NCBI GenBank assembly: GCA_015654595.1
Contig: JAATGQ010000077.1
Span: 1-37,255, forward strand
Length of the DNA stretch: 37,255 nucleotides
Direction of reading: 5' to 3'
Source: Chitinophagales bacterium
GTDB taxonomy: Bacteria; Bacteroidota; Bacteroidia; Chitinophagales; Chitinophagaceae
The notes under the pieces are model-generated. The model made no database searches. It worked only from the letters and a program-made list of their open reading frames with translations, and was not told where the DNA came from. Positions 15,920 through 22,888 of this stretch are shown here, piece after piece. The stretch's first letter is position 1, and every line of letters begins with the position of its first letter. A program made the translations under genes and the position numbers.

Positions 15920-15982
15920 GTTGCCCGATGGATGGCAACCTATTTTGAACAATGCTCGTTACTACTGGTATAATGGTATAAT
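15920..15982 (+). promoter_or_regulatory. Putative promoter, inverted repeat and 8-bp direct repeat before the sugar transferase
   Basis: TTG at 15921-15923 and TATTTTG at 15941-15947 (one base short of TAnnTTTG) are 17 bases apart. An inverted repeat GTTGCC (15920-15925) / GGCAAC (15934-15939) sits between them and could be an operator. GGTATAAT is directly repeated at 15967-15974 and 15975-15982, just ahead of the GTG start. Confidence 0.4.
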
Positions 15983-15985
15983 AAA

Positions 15986-16672
15986 GTGGAAAATGTACTT
16001 CTGGTTTCACGAGAGGCGGGTTCGTCCTATCCCTTCATGAAAAGGATGTTGGATCTGGTTGGCGCGGCATTCATGATAGTCTGCGTATTGAGTTGGCTCC
16101 TGCCCTTGATGGCCCTGATGATCAAACTGGATTCAAAGGGGCCTGTCTTCTTTGTCCAAAGACGGATCGGACGTAACGGCAGGCCTTTCTGGTGTTTTAA
16201 GTTGCGTACGATGATCGTCAACGATCTGGCGGATATAAAACCTGCCAGCGGCGATGACGCACGTATTACAAGGGTAGGGCGGTGGCTGCGACGCACGCAT
16301 CTGGATGAACTGCCTCAATTCCTGAATGTATTGGGCGGGACAATGAGCCTGGTTGGACCGCGGCCTTATATGCCGGCAGACTGCGCAGCATTCGGGGAAC
16401 TCGTCGCCGATCCTTTTTTCCGGAACCGGGTAAAGCCAGGCATTACGGGGCTGGCACAATCAAAGGGACTGCATGGTCCGATCAACGATAAACAAATCGT
16501 ATCGCTGCGGTATCAGTGGGACGCTTTTTATGTCGATCATGCTGATCTCAGGTTGGATATGCTCATACTACGGGAGACGATAACGTTGATGATCGTCCGC
16601 AAGGCTAACGGACACTTTTTCTATCCCAACGGCCTGACGCTGGTGCTGGCTGCGGCTATTTGTATAAATTAA
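15986..16672 (+). CDS. Chain-initiating sugar-1-phosphate transferase (bacterial sugar transferase family)
   Basis: 228 residues from GTG 15986; ATG 16037, giving the usual MKRMLDLV start, is an equally good choice. KRMLDLVGAAFMIV is the membrane-entering helix, followed by GPVFFVQRRIGRNGRPFWCFKLRTM, RRTHLDELPQFLNVLGGTMSLVGPRPYMP and RVKPGITGLAQ, all hallmarks of PF02397. The enzyme moves a phosphosugar from a UDP-sugar to undecaprenyl phosphate, the first step of glycan assembly. It is the short, single-domain form without the PglB/WbaP N-terminal helices. This is the strongest evidence that the surrounding glycosyltransferases build a lipid-linked glycan. Confidence 0.92.
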   Translation: MENVLLVSREAGSSYPFMKRMLDLVGAAFMIVCVLSWLLPLMALMIKLDSKGPVFFVQRRIGRNGRPFWCFKLRTMIVNDLADIKPASGDDARITRVGRWLRRTHLDELPQFLNVLGGTMSLVGPRPYMPADCAAFGELVADPFFRNRVKPGITGLAQSKGLHGPINDKQIVSLRYQWDAFYVDHADLRLDMLILRETITLMIVRKANGHFFYPNGLTLVLAAAICIN

Positions 16673-16686
16673 CTTATCTTCAAGCC

Positions 16687-17481
16687 ATGCAAAAGAATAG
16701 CTGGCTTGTCATTCTTCTCTCTGTCCTTTCCTTATCTGCTTCTGCACAGAAAGTTAATTATACTGTCGACGGAGATACATTGATCCACCTGTCACAATTC
16801 CTGATTTCGCTGACTCCCCTGGGATTCCCACAGCAAATCACTTCCACTTCGCCTGTTATGAAGGACGCCAATGGAGTCGGGACGAATGTCATGCTAGCGG
16901 AAAACATTCATTTTCATTTAGTACGGCAGTCTGACGGAAAGGATATCCGTTTGAAAGCAGGAGGTGTCGCTTTTACAAGAAAAAGAAAACATGAACTTTC
17001 ATGGCGTGCGTCAGGGGAGGCGCCAGAGATACGAATGGAGATGGATGGTCGGATGGATAAAAGAGGGGTCATTACCTGCAAGGTGCGTTTTATGGCGCTG
17101 GAGGAACTGGATATGAAGGACATTGTGATGCATATTCCTTTTGACAAGGCGTCAGCTAATTTTGTAGAAGGCCTTGGGATGGGCTCGAAATGGAATTACA
17201 ATCCGGATAGTATCTTTCACTGGAAATGGAATATGAGCCGGGCTGACCAAAATCGGCTTTTCATCGGCTCCCTCAATATGGTCCTGGGCTATGTACTGCT
17301 TTCCCCTTCCTCTTGGGACAATGAAACAAAGGGAGGTATCGATATCGGGAATAAAGGCAAGTCGATGCTGGTAAGCAGCTACAGCGGGCCGCGGCATCTG
17401 CAGAAGGGTGATTCGGTAGTTTACGGATTTTCATTGGTCATCAATCCTCCGCTAAGCCTTGAAAGGATCACTAATCATTAA
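16687..17481 (+). CDS. Secreted DUF6067-like protein (GH123 N-terminal domain without catalytic part)
   Basis: 264 residues from ATG 16687, which opens a signal peptide ending at SASAQ. The body is beta-sandwich-like; GLGMGSKWNYN, the SPSSWDNETKGGIDIG stretch and SGPRHLQKGDSVVYGFSLVINPP resemble the N-terminal DUF6067 domain that precedes the barrel in GH123 beta-N-acetylgalactosaminidases. Here the gene stops where the catalytic domain would begin and the next gene starts 12 bases later, so the protein is either a natural stand-alone domain or a remnant. A carbohydrate-binding role is possible. The family call is from memory of the C-terminal motif only. Confidence 0.6.
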   Translation: MQKNSWLVILLSVLSLSASAQKVNYTVDGDTLIHLSQFLISLTPLGFPQQITSTSPVMKDANGVGTNVMLAENIHFHLVRQSDGKDIRLKAGGVAFTRKRKHELSWRASGEAPEIRMEMDGRMDKRGVITCKVRFMALEELDMKDIVMHIPFDKASANFVEGLGMGSKWNYNPDSIFHWKWNMSRADQNRLFIGSLNMVLGYVLLSPSSWDNETKGGIDIGNKGKSMLVSSYSGPRHLQKGDSVVYGFSLVINPPLSLERITNH

Positions 17482-17493
17482 ACAATTGTCAAT

Positions 17494-18345
17494 ATGAAAC
17501 TATACCGTACAACCAGCTCGCTTATTCTTGAATCCGAAGAAAAATATTACCAGTTGGACGAGACCTGGGATGTACTGATCAACAGGGATGGGCTGTATGG
17601 CTACCTGGCGGGACTACTTTCGGGCTTGCCGGAGCTGGAAGCGGACCGGGTAACGGCGCTGCTGGGCAAGGAACTGCTTGCGCCTATCGGGTCGCAGGAG
17701 GTATGGGCGGCGGGTGTCACTTATTTGAGGAGCAGAGAGGCAAGAATGGAAGAGTCGGCAGCTTCGGGAGGCGCCGATTTTTACGATAAGGTATACGTGG
17801 CTGAACGGCCGGAATTGTTTTTTAAGGCGCTGCCGCATCGGGTGGCAGCGCCTTTTCAGGCGGTATACATCCGGAGGGATTCCAGCTGGAACGTTCCGGA
17901 GCCCGAATTGACTCTTTACATCAACAGCCAGGCCCATATCCAGGGATATACGATCGGCAACGATATGAGTTCGAGAAGCATCGAAGGCGAGAATCCTCTG
18001 TATTTGCCCCAGGCAAAGGTTTACGATCGAAGCGCCGCACTCGGCCCCGCTCTGTATATACCGGAAACACCCATTCCGGCGACAACAATGATCCGGATGA
18101 CCATTGCCCGGAAAGGGGAACAGGTATACAGCGGAGAAGTAGCCATCAGCCAGATGAAACGGAAGCTGGAGGAACTGGCGGAATGGCTTTTCCGGGAGAC
18201 GGAATTTAGCGTGGGCTGTTACCTGATGACCGGAACCTGTCTGGTGCCGGGTAACGATTTTACGCTTCAGCCAGGAGATATCGTGGATATTACCATCGGA
18301 GGGATCGGAACGCTGACGAACCCGGTAAAATATAGGGGCGCTTAA
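17494..18345 (+). CDS. Fumarylacetoacetate hydrolase-family protein, 2-keto-3-deoxy-sugar-acid dehydratase-like
   Basis: 283 residues. The FAH core is seen from [15 protein letters not shown] on, with metal ligands in [11 protein letters not shown] (Glu136, Glu138), then [34 protein letters not shown] and a final [28 protein letters not shown]. The [13 protein letters not shown] segment is typical of the 2-keto-3-deoxy-arabinonate/xylonate dehydratase branch, which makes alpha-ketoglutarate semialdehyde in oxidative pentose or sugar-acid pathways. That specificity is inferred; other FAH hydrolases or decarboxylases share most motifs. No pathway partners are adjacent. Confidence 0.85.
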   Translation: MKLYRTTSSLILESEEKYYQLDETWDVLINRDGLYGYLAGLLSGLPELEADRVTALLGKELLAPIGSQEVWAAGVTYLRSREARMEESAASGGADFYDKVYVAERPELFFKALPHRVAAPFQAVYIRRDSSWNVPEPELTLYINSQAHIQGYTIGNDMSSRSIEGENPLYLPQAKVYDRSAALGPALYIPETPIPATTMIRMTIARKGEQVYSGEVAISQMKRKLEELAEWLFRETEFSVGCYLMTGTCLVPGNDFTLQPGDIVDITIGGIGTLTNPVKYRGA

Positions 18346-18467
18346 CCGGAGAAACGAAGTCGGCCGTGGACGGTTTTGAGGGTATGACGACAAAGACCTG
18401 CGTCACTGGCTCGCGGCGGTTTGGAGACCGCGATGGCGAAGTGCCGGCAGCTGCTGGTCCGGTGGTT

Positions 18468-18499
18468 TTTGGCGATGGCGGCTGGAGGCGTTATATTTG
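18468..18499 (+). promoter_or_regulatory. Consensus Bacteroidota promoter for dgt
   Basis: TTTG at 18468-18471, a 20-base spacer, and TATATTTG at 18492-18499 match the sigma-ABfr-type -33/-7 consensus fully. Transcription would start around 18503-18507, which fixes the dgt start at ATG 18515 with a leader of about ten bases (or 18506 as a leaderless start). Confidence 0.75.
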
Positions 18500-18514
18500 C
18501 GGCCAATGGCAAAG

Positions 18515-19903
18515 ATGCATTGGCAACAATTGTATAGTCCGCTTCGGACCGGGAGTTCTTCTTCGGCTGCCGCGCGTAACAGCGATGCCCAGATGCGAAC
18601 GTCCTTTCTCCGGGATTATGACCGTATTATCTTTTCATCTGCGTTCAGAAGACTTCAGAACAAGACCCAGGTCTTCCCATTGCCCGGTCCCGTCTTTGTT
18701 CACAATCGGCTTACGCACAGCCTGGAGGTCGCTTCTGTCGGAAGGTCACTGGGAAAGGCCGTAGGTGATGTGCTGGGCGAGAAATATGCCCACTTCGGCG
18801 AAAGCTTCCGCGAATTTTATAAATATGAACTGCCCTCGGTAATAGCCGCGGGCTGCCTGGCGCATGATATCGGTAACCCGCCTTTCGGACACTCCGGAGA
18901 AGACGCTATCCGAAACTTTTTCCGTGAATTGGACGGCGGCCAGCGGGTACGATTCGATACGGGGTTGACTCCCAATCAACAACGGGACTTTCTTTGTTTC
19001 GAAGGGAATGCCAACGCTTTCCGAACACTCACGCATCATTTCAATGAGGCCAAAGGAGGTTTCCGGTTGACCTATGCGACGCTGGCTTCGATCGTAAAAT
19101 ATCCTTCCGACTCGCTGAATGGTTTCGATAAAAAAAGGCTGGTGACCAAGAAGTCGGGGTTTTTCGACTCGGAAGTCGAAACCTATACCGCGATCGCCGC
19201 TACTCTGGGGATTCCGCGGCTGGAGGAAAATAAAAACGTTTTTGCCAGGCACCCCTTTGTCTACCTGGTCGAAGCAGCCGATGATATCTGTTACCGGATC
19301 ATCGACTTCGAAGACGCCCATCGGCTTAACATCATTTCTATCGAAACAATACGGGATCTCTTCCTTTCTTTCTTTGATCACGAGACGGGCTACGACGCAC
19401 GGGAGAGGGTAGAAGCTTCCTTCAACAAGATCAACGACGACAACCAGAAAGTGCAGTTTCTGCGGGCGAAACTGATCAATCTGCTGATCTATCGCGTAAG
19501 GGACGTGTTTATGGAAAAAGAAGAAGAGCTGCTCGACGGCAGGCTCGCCCATTCGCTTATCGATTACCTGCCGGAACGGGAACTGGAACTGGTCAAAAGG
19601 ATCGACGCTTTTTCTGTACAGCATATCTATAATCACCGCTCTGTAGTGGAGATCGAAATTGCCGGCTACAATGTGATCGGAGGTATGTTAAAAGAATTCT
19701 TTACCGCAATCCTGAATCCGCGCTCCGTCAAATCCGAAAAATTACTGCAGCTGATCTCCAAACAATTTGTGATCACGCGTGATCCTGATCTCTTATACCA
19801 GGACATCCAATCCGTCGTCGATTTTATTTCGGGCATGACCGATCTGTTTGCGGTGGATATCTACCGGAAAATAACCGGGATGGCGTTTCCCCAGATCCGA
19901 TAG
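18515..19903 (+). CDS. dgt: Deoxyguanosinetriphosphate triphosphohydrolase (dGTPase)
   Basis: 462 residues from ATG 18515, giving the family-like start MHWQQLYSPLRTG. HD-domain metal site: His63 in HNRLTHSLEVA with His68 nearby, and the HD pair His117-Asp118 in CLAHDIGNPPFGHSGE. RDYDRIIFSSAFRRLQNKTQVFPL at the N-terminus and ATLASIVKYPSDS are also typical. The enzyme cleaves dGTP (and often other dNTPs) to the nucleoside and tripolyphosphate and works as an oligomer with allosteric dNTP control; in some bacteria it limits phage replication by draining dNTPs. Single gene behind its own strong promoter. Confidence 0.93.
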   Translation: MHWQQLYSPLRTGSSSSAAARNSDAQMRTSFLRDYDRIIFSSAFRRLQNKTQVFPLPGPVFVHNRLTHSLEVASVGRSLGKAVGDVLGEKYAHFGESFREFYKYELPSVIAAGCLAHDIGNPPFGHSGEDAIRNFFRELDGGQRVRFDTGLTPNQQRDFLCFEGNANAFRTLTHHFNEAKGGFRLTYATLASIVKYPSDSLNGFDKKRLVTKKSGFFDSEVETYTAIAATLGIPRLEENKNVFARHPFVYLVEAADDICYRIIDFEDAHRLNIISIETIRDLFLSFFDHETGYDARERVEASFNKINDDNQKVQFLRAKLINLLIYRVRDVFMEKEEELLDGRLAHSLIDYLPERELELVKRIDAFSVQHIYNHRSVVEIEIAGYNVIGGMLKEFFTAILNPRSVKSEKLLQLISKQFVITRDPDLLYQDIQSVVDFISGMTDLFAVDIYRKITGMAFPQIR

Positions 19904-19952
19904 GCGCCTGCTGGTAAGCCCCGGGCTTGTTTGGCTGGCATAAAAATTTAGA

Positions 19953-19975
19953 ATAGTGAAGTATTGTTTCACTAT
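19953..19975 (+). promoter_or_regulatory. 8-bp interrupted palindrome before the KGG small gene
   Basis: ATAGTGAA (19953-19960), seven bases, TTCACTAT (19968-19975): perfect arms, ending 12 bases before ATG 19988. Could be an operator or a leader hairpin that controls the start site. A TTTG at 19930-19933 lies upstream but no good TAnnTTTG accompanies it. Confidence 0.5.
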
Positions 19976-19987
19976 AAAAATTACGTT

Positions 19988-20215
19988 ATGCCAAATTCAA
20001 AAACAGATCAGGGCGGGTTTTCAACCAGCAATGCGGACCAGGAAAGGGATTTGGGCGCTAAAGGCGGTCCTTCCACGAGTTTGGGCAGATCCGACGACCA
20101 GCATGGGATCTCGGCTCCTTATGATTCCGATCTTACAACACAAATGGCAGTAAAGTCCAAACATAAGAAAGACGAAAAAAAGGATCAACAGCCTGACAAC
20201 AAATCCTCACTTTAA
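19988..20215 (+). CDS. Small KGG-motif-like hydrophilic protein
   Basis: 75 residues from ATG 19988; highly charged, no hydrophobic segment, Lys-rich tail (KSKHKKDEKKDQQ). GGFSTSNADQERDLGAKGG (about 8-26) resembles one copy of the KGG/GsiB stress repeat (GFAS-MDPEKQREIA-KGG) found in general stress and desiccation proteins. Function is likely protective or unknown; disorder is expected. It has its own leader palindrome and is followed at once by a strong terminator, so it is a monocistronic unit. An open frame from TTG 19964 inside the palindrome loop is less likely as start. Confidence 0.65.
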   Translation: MPNSKTDQGGFSTSNADQERDLGAKGGPSTSLGRSDDQHGISAPYDSDLTTQMAVKSKHKKDEKKDQQPDNKSSL

Positions 20216-20216
20216 T

Positions 20217-20253
20217 AAAAAGGCCGTCTCTTTTAAAAGCTGACGGCCTTTTT
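20217..20253. terminator. Bidirectional intrinsic terminator
   Basis: AAAAAGGCCGTC (20217-20228), a 13-base loop, and GACGGCCTTTTT (20242-20253) form a 12-bp stem with A-tract and T-tract. It begins right after the stop codon of the KGG small gene. Confidence 0.9.
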
Positions 20254-20263
20254 CAATTACTTA

Positions 20264-20307
20264 CGGCAAACGCACTTTGCCGGGCCGCCTGATGGCGGCA
20301 TTTTTTT
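20264..20307 (+). terminator. Second hairpin pair ending in seven Ts
   Basis: CGGCAAA/TTTGCCG (20264-20270, 20276-20282) is followed by GCCGCC-TGAT-GGCGGC (20284-20299) and a run of seven T at 20301-20307. The second hairpin has intrinsic-terminator form on the plus strand, yet no gene lies between it and the terminator at 20217-20253. It may be a back-up terminator, an attenuator for the gene at 20359 or the 3' end of a small RNA. Confidence 0.6.
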
Positions 20308-20358
20308 AAGAAAATTTTGGCATGTTTTTGTGATTACAACTATACCAAAAACCCATTT

Positions 20359-20592
20359 ATGTTTAATAAGTTTCCCATCAAATTTCACTACGACGGCAGG
20401 TACTATCAGGGCGAAGTCAAGCCGCTGCAAACCGGACTGCAAAATAGAATGCCTACCACTTTTCAGGTTTTCTTCAATAACATGTACTACGGTCTGGTAA
20501 AAAGACGCGGAACCGATTGGGAAACGGATTCCCCAAAATGTGCGATCATGGTTAATATTATTGGTAATCATATTTACGACTGGTATGAGTAA
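20359..20592 (+). CDS. Small conserved-looking hypothetical protein
   Basis: 77 residues from ATG 20359 (MFNKFPIKFHYDGRYYQGEV...). Rich in aromatic residues and beta-prone; FHYDGRYYQGEVKPL, TTFQVFFNNMYYG and the terminal IIGNHIYDWYE suggest a compact strand-rich fold. No signal peptide or membrane helix. I do not recognise a family. The last eight bases overlap a tiny membrane ORF (ATGAGTAA junction), which supports this frame being translated. The 105 bases upstream are occupied by the terminator hairpins at 20264-20307. Confidence 0.6.
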   Translation: MFNKFPIKFHYDGRYYQGEVKPLQTGLQNRMPTTFQVFFNNMYYGLVKRRGTDWETDSPKCAIMVNIIGNHIYDWYE

Positions 20593-20668
20593 AAAAGAAT
20601 GGACCTGGGTACACTGGATCCTATTTGTAGGAATGGTTTCGCTGCTATTCCTGGGTTGCATTCGATAA
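20585..20668 (+). CDS. 27-residue membrane or lipoprotein-like microprotein
   Basis: Reads MSKKEWTWVHWILFVGMVSL followed by LFLGCIR: a short charged start, one hydrophobic helix and a terminal LFLGC that resembles a lipobox. The ATG lies inside the stop region of the preceding gene (ATGAGTAA, 8-base overlap), typical of translational coupling. Too short for similarity-based calls; coding status rests on the overlap and the clean membrane segment. Confidence 0.5.
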   Translation: MSKKEWTWVHWILFVGMVSLLFLGCIR

Positions 20669-20717
20669 TCCGTAAAAGGAGGTTTTTGGTGTGTCGGCTG
20701 AGATCTGCCTCTGGATG

Positions 20718-20792
20718 AACAGATTATTAATCTTTCTATTGTGGTCTTTTTAGGCCTCATTGGTTTTGAAAAATTCTGTCATCTTAGGTTTT
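20718..20792 (+). promoter_or_regulatory. XRE gene control region: palindrome and promoter-like element
   Basis: AGATTA-T-TAATCT (20721-20733) is a perfect 13-base palindrome preceded by AAC, giving AACAGATTA at 20718-20726, a 9-mer also present in the palindrome behind the gene. TTTG at 20765-20768 and TAGGTTTT at 20785-20792 (one mismatch to TAnnTTTG, 16-base spacer) would start transcription about ten bases before ATG 20809. Confidence 0.45.
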
Positions 20793-20808
20793 CTTAGAAA
20801 TACAAATA

Positions 20809-21042
20809 ATGATAACCCCAGCTGACAAAGCAGTATTAAAACAGTTTGGAGACAATTTGAGGAAACTTCGTAAGGAGAAGGGACTCAGTCTTCGAGAAAT
20901 GTCGTATGCATGCAGTATCGACAACAGTAAGATTGCCAAGATCGAAAAGGGAATGATCAACATCACTTTGACTACCCTGCTTCAACTGGCCGTAGCCCTT
21001 GAGGCGCATCCCACTGTTTTGTTGGAATATCCGAAAGAGTAA
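20809..21042 (+). CDS. XRE-family helix-turn-helix regulator
   Basis: 77 residues, essentially one Cro/CI-type HTH: FGDNLRKLRKEKGLSLREMS (helices 1-2), YACSIDNSKIAKIEKGMINI (recognition helix and turn), then LTTLLQLAVALEAHPTVLLEY. Small single-domain repressors of this type dimerise and usually regulate their own gene. Palindromic sequences sharing AACAGATTA flank the gene on both sides, and the downstream one lies in the leader of the M1 peptidase gene, so both may be targets. Confidence 0.9.
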   Translation: MITPADKAVLKQFGDNLRKLRKEKGLSLREMSYACSIDNSKIAKIEKGMINITLTTLLQLAVALEAHPTVLLEYPKE

Positions 21043-21048
21043 GGGTAA

Positions 21049-21068
21049 AATCTGTTTAGAAACAGATT
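21049..21068. promoter_or_regulatory. Perfect 9-bp inverted repeat between XRE gene and M1 peptidase gene
   Basis: AATCTGTTT, two bases, AAACAGATT. It starts six bases after the XRE stop and 44 bases before the peptidase start. The right arm plus the next A repeats the AACAGATTA found ahead of the XRE gene, so an operator is more likely than a terminator; no T-run follows. Confidence 0.5.
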
Positions 21069-21112
21069 AAAAATTAAGAAGCAGCGCAGCTAAGGGGCGG
21101 CTACCTTTAGCT

Positions 21113-22855
21113 ATGAGCACTTTACGTTATCTATCTTGCCTTGCTCTGCTGGCCCCTGTATTCGGGATAGCTCAGCAGCAGCCAAACCCGGATAGCGTCC
21201 GTGCGCAGCGTGCCCGTATGGTGGCGCAGGCGACGGAAGAGTACAACAACCGGGTCTTTACGCATGCCGATACACTTCGCGGTTCGATCACGCCTGAACG
21301 GGCGTGGTGGGATGTACAGCGTTATGATGTTACGGTAAAGCCTGAGTTTACGACAAAAACTGCCCCAGGCGACTGTCTGATCACGTATAAGGTGGTCGGT
21401 TTGGTTCAGCCCGGAATGCAGCTTGATCTACAGGCTTCACTTCATATCGACAGCGTCATTTTTGACAGCGCCGGAAAACTGGCGTTTACCCAGGAAGGGA
21501 ATGCCTGGCATATCCATACGCCCAAACAAAAAGAGGGTTCTATCCATACGGTCCGGGCCTATTTCTCGGGGCTTCCGCATGAGAGCGTGCGTCCGCCATG
21601 GAGTGGCGGATGGACCTTTGCAAAGGATTCGCTTGGCCGGCCCTGGATGACGGTGACCTGTCAGGGACTGGGCGCTTCGTTATGGTATCCCTGTAAGGAT
21701 CATCAGAGCGACGAGCCGGATAAAGGGGCATCGGTAACGATGATCGTTCCCGACAGCCTTGTAGGGGTAGCCTGCGGCCGCCTCCAGTTTAAAAAAGAGA
21801 ATGGCGACGGCACTGCCACCTATAAATGGGCCGTAGTCAATCCTATCAGCAATTACTGCCTCATCCCTTATATAGGAAAATACGTTACGTTCCATGAAGA
21901 TTTTACGGGCGAGAAAGGACATCTGGACCTGGATTACTGGGTGCTGGATTATAATCTGACAAAGGCAAAAGCATACATGCCGGAGCAGGTGCACAACATG
22001 CTGCATAGCATGGAGCACTGGTTTGGACCTTACCCTTTTTATGAGGACAGCTACAAATTAGTAGACGTGCAGCATACGGGAATGGAGCATCAGAGTGCGG
22101 TGGCGTACGGGAACAATTATGCGTTCGGGTACCGCGGACGGGATGGCAGCGGCACCGGCTACGGGATGAAATTTGATTTCATCATCATCCATGAAAGCGG
22201 TCACGAATGGTTCGGCAACAATATCACCACCAAAGATCTGGCTGACATGTATGTGCATGAAGGGTTTACCAACTACAGCGAGACGCTGTTCGTGGAATAT
22301 ATGTGGGGGAAGGATGCGGGGAATGCGTATAACTATGGCATTCGCCGCGGGATACGCAATGACCGGCCCGTCATCGCCCGTTACGGGGTCAATGAGCAGG
22401 GCAGCGGAGATATGTATCCCAAGGGATCGAATATGCTGCACGCCATCCGGCATAGCATCGATGATGACGAGAAATGGAGACAGATACTTCGCGGCCTGAA
22501 CAAGACCTTTTATCATCAGACGGTAACGACACAACAGATCGAGCATTACATCTCGGAGTATGCGAACTTTGATTATCAAAAAGTATACGATCAGTATCTT
22601 CGGACGACGCAGATACCGGAATTTGAATATGCTATAACCGCAGACAGTAAGACGGTCCGTTACCGCTATACCAACTGCGTAAAAGGTTTCGACCTCCCGC
22701 TGGTGCTTAGAGACGGCGACAGCCGGGTGAAAATATTCCCTACCGATCAGTGGAAGACGACGGAACTAAAGGCCAGCGAAGCAGCGTTGTTTACAAAAGA
22801 CGGTATTGAGAAAATGTACTACATTGCTGTAAAGCCGGATGTTTCGGTCCATTGA
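21113..22855 (+). CDS. Secreted M1-family metallopeptidase
   Basis: 580 residues with a signal peptide (LALLAPVFGIAQQ). Zinc site HESGH at 360-364 and Glu383 in VHEGFTNYSE exactly 18 residues on, the M1 spacing. The exopeptidase motif GxMEN appears as GMEHQSAVAYG. N-terminal beta domain binds substrate; the protein lacks the long C-terminal helical domain of PepN and so is a short form. It would trim amino acids from peptides in the periplasm. It stands ahead of two S9 peptidases and an amino acid permease, in line with peptide feeding. Possibly under the XRE regulator upstream. Confidence 0.92.
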   Translation: MSTLRYLSCLALLAPVFGIAQQQPNPDSVRAQRARMVAQATEEYNNRVFTHADTLRGSITPERAWWDVQRYDVTVKPEFTTKTAPGDCLITYKVVGLVQPGMQLDLQASLHIDSVIFDSAGKLAFTQEGNAWHIHTPKQKEGSIHTVRAYFSGLPHESVRPPWSGGWTFAKDSLGRPWMTVTCQGLGASLWYPCKDHQSDEPDKGASVTMIVPDSLVGVACGRLQFKKENGDGTATYKWAVVNPISNYCLIPYIGKYVTFHEDFTGEKGHLDLDYWVLDYNLTKAKAYMPEQVHNMLHSMEHWFGPYPFYEDSYKLVDVQHTGMEHQSAVAYGNNYAFGYRGRDGSGTGYGMKFDFIIIHESGHEWFGNNITTKDLADMYVHEGFTNYSETLFVEYMWGKDAGNAYNYGIRRGIRNDRPVIARYGVNEQGSGDMYPKGSNMLHAIRHSIDDDEKWRQILRGLNKTFYHQTVTTQQIEHYISEYANFDYQKVYDQYLRTTQIPEFEYAITADSKTVRYRYTNCVKGFDLPLVLRDGDSRVKIFPTDQWKTTELKASEAALFTKDGIEKMYYIAVKPDVSVH

Positions 22856-22888
22856 TCGAAATTGCGGCTCGTTAAATTATCATAACAC

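Noticed and set aside
15967..15982. Doubled TATAAT as a sigma-70 -10 box
   Set aside because: Bacteroidota do not use TATAAT/-35 promoters as a rule and no TTGACA is placed upstream; recorded only as a direct repeat.
18746..19636. 296-codon minus-strand frame opposite dgt
   Set aside because: Shadow of a strongly recognised dGTPase gene.
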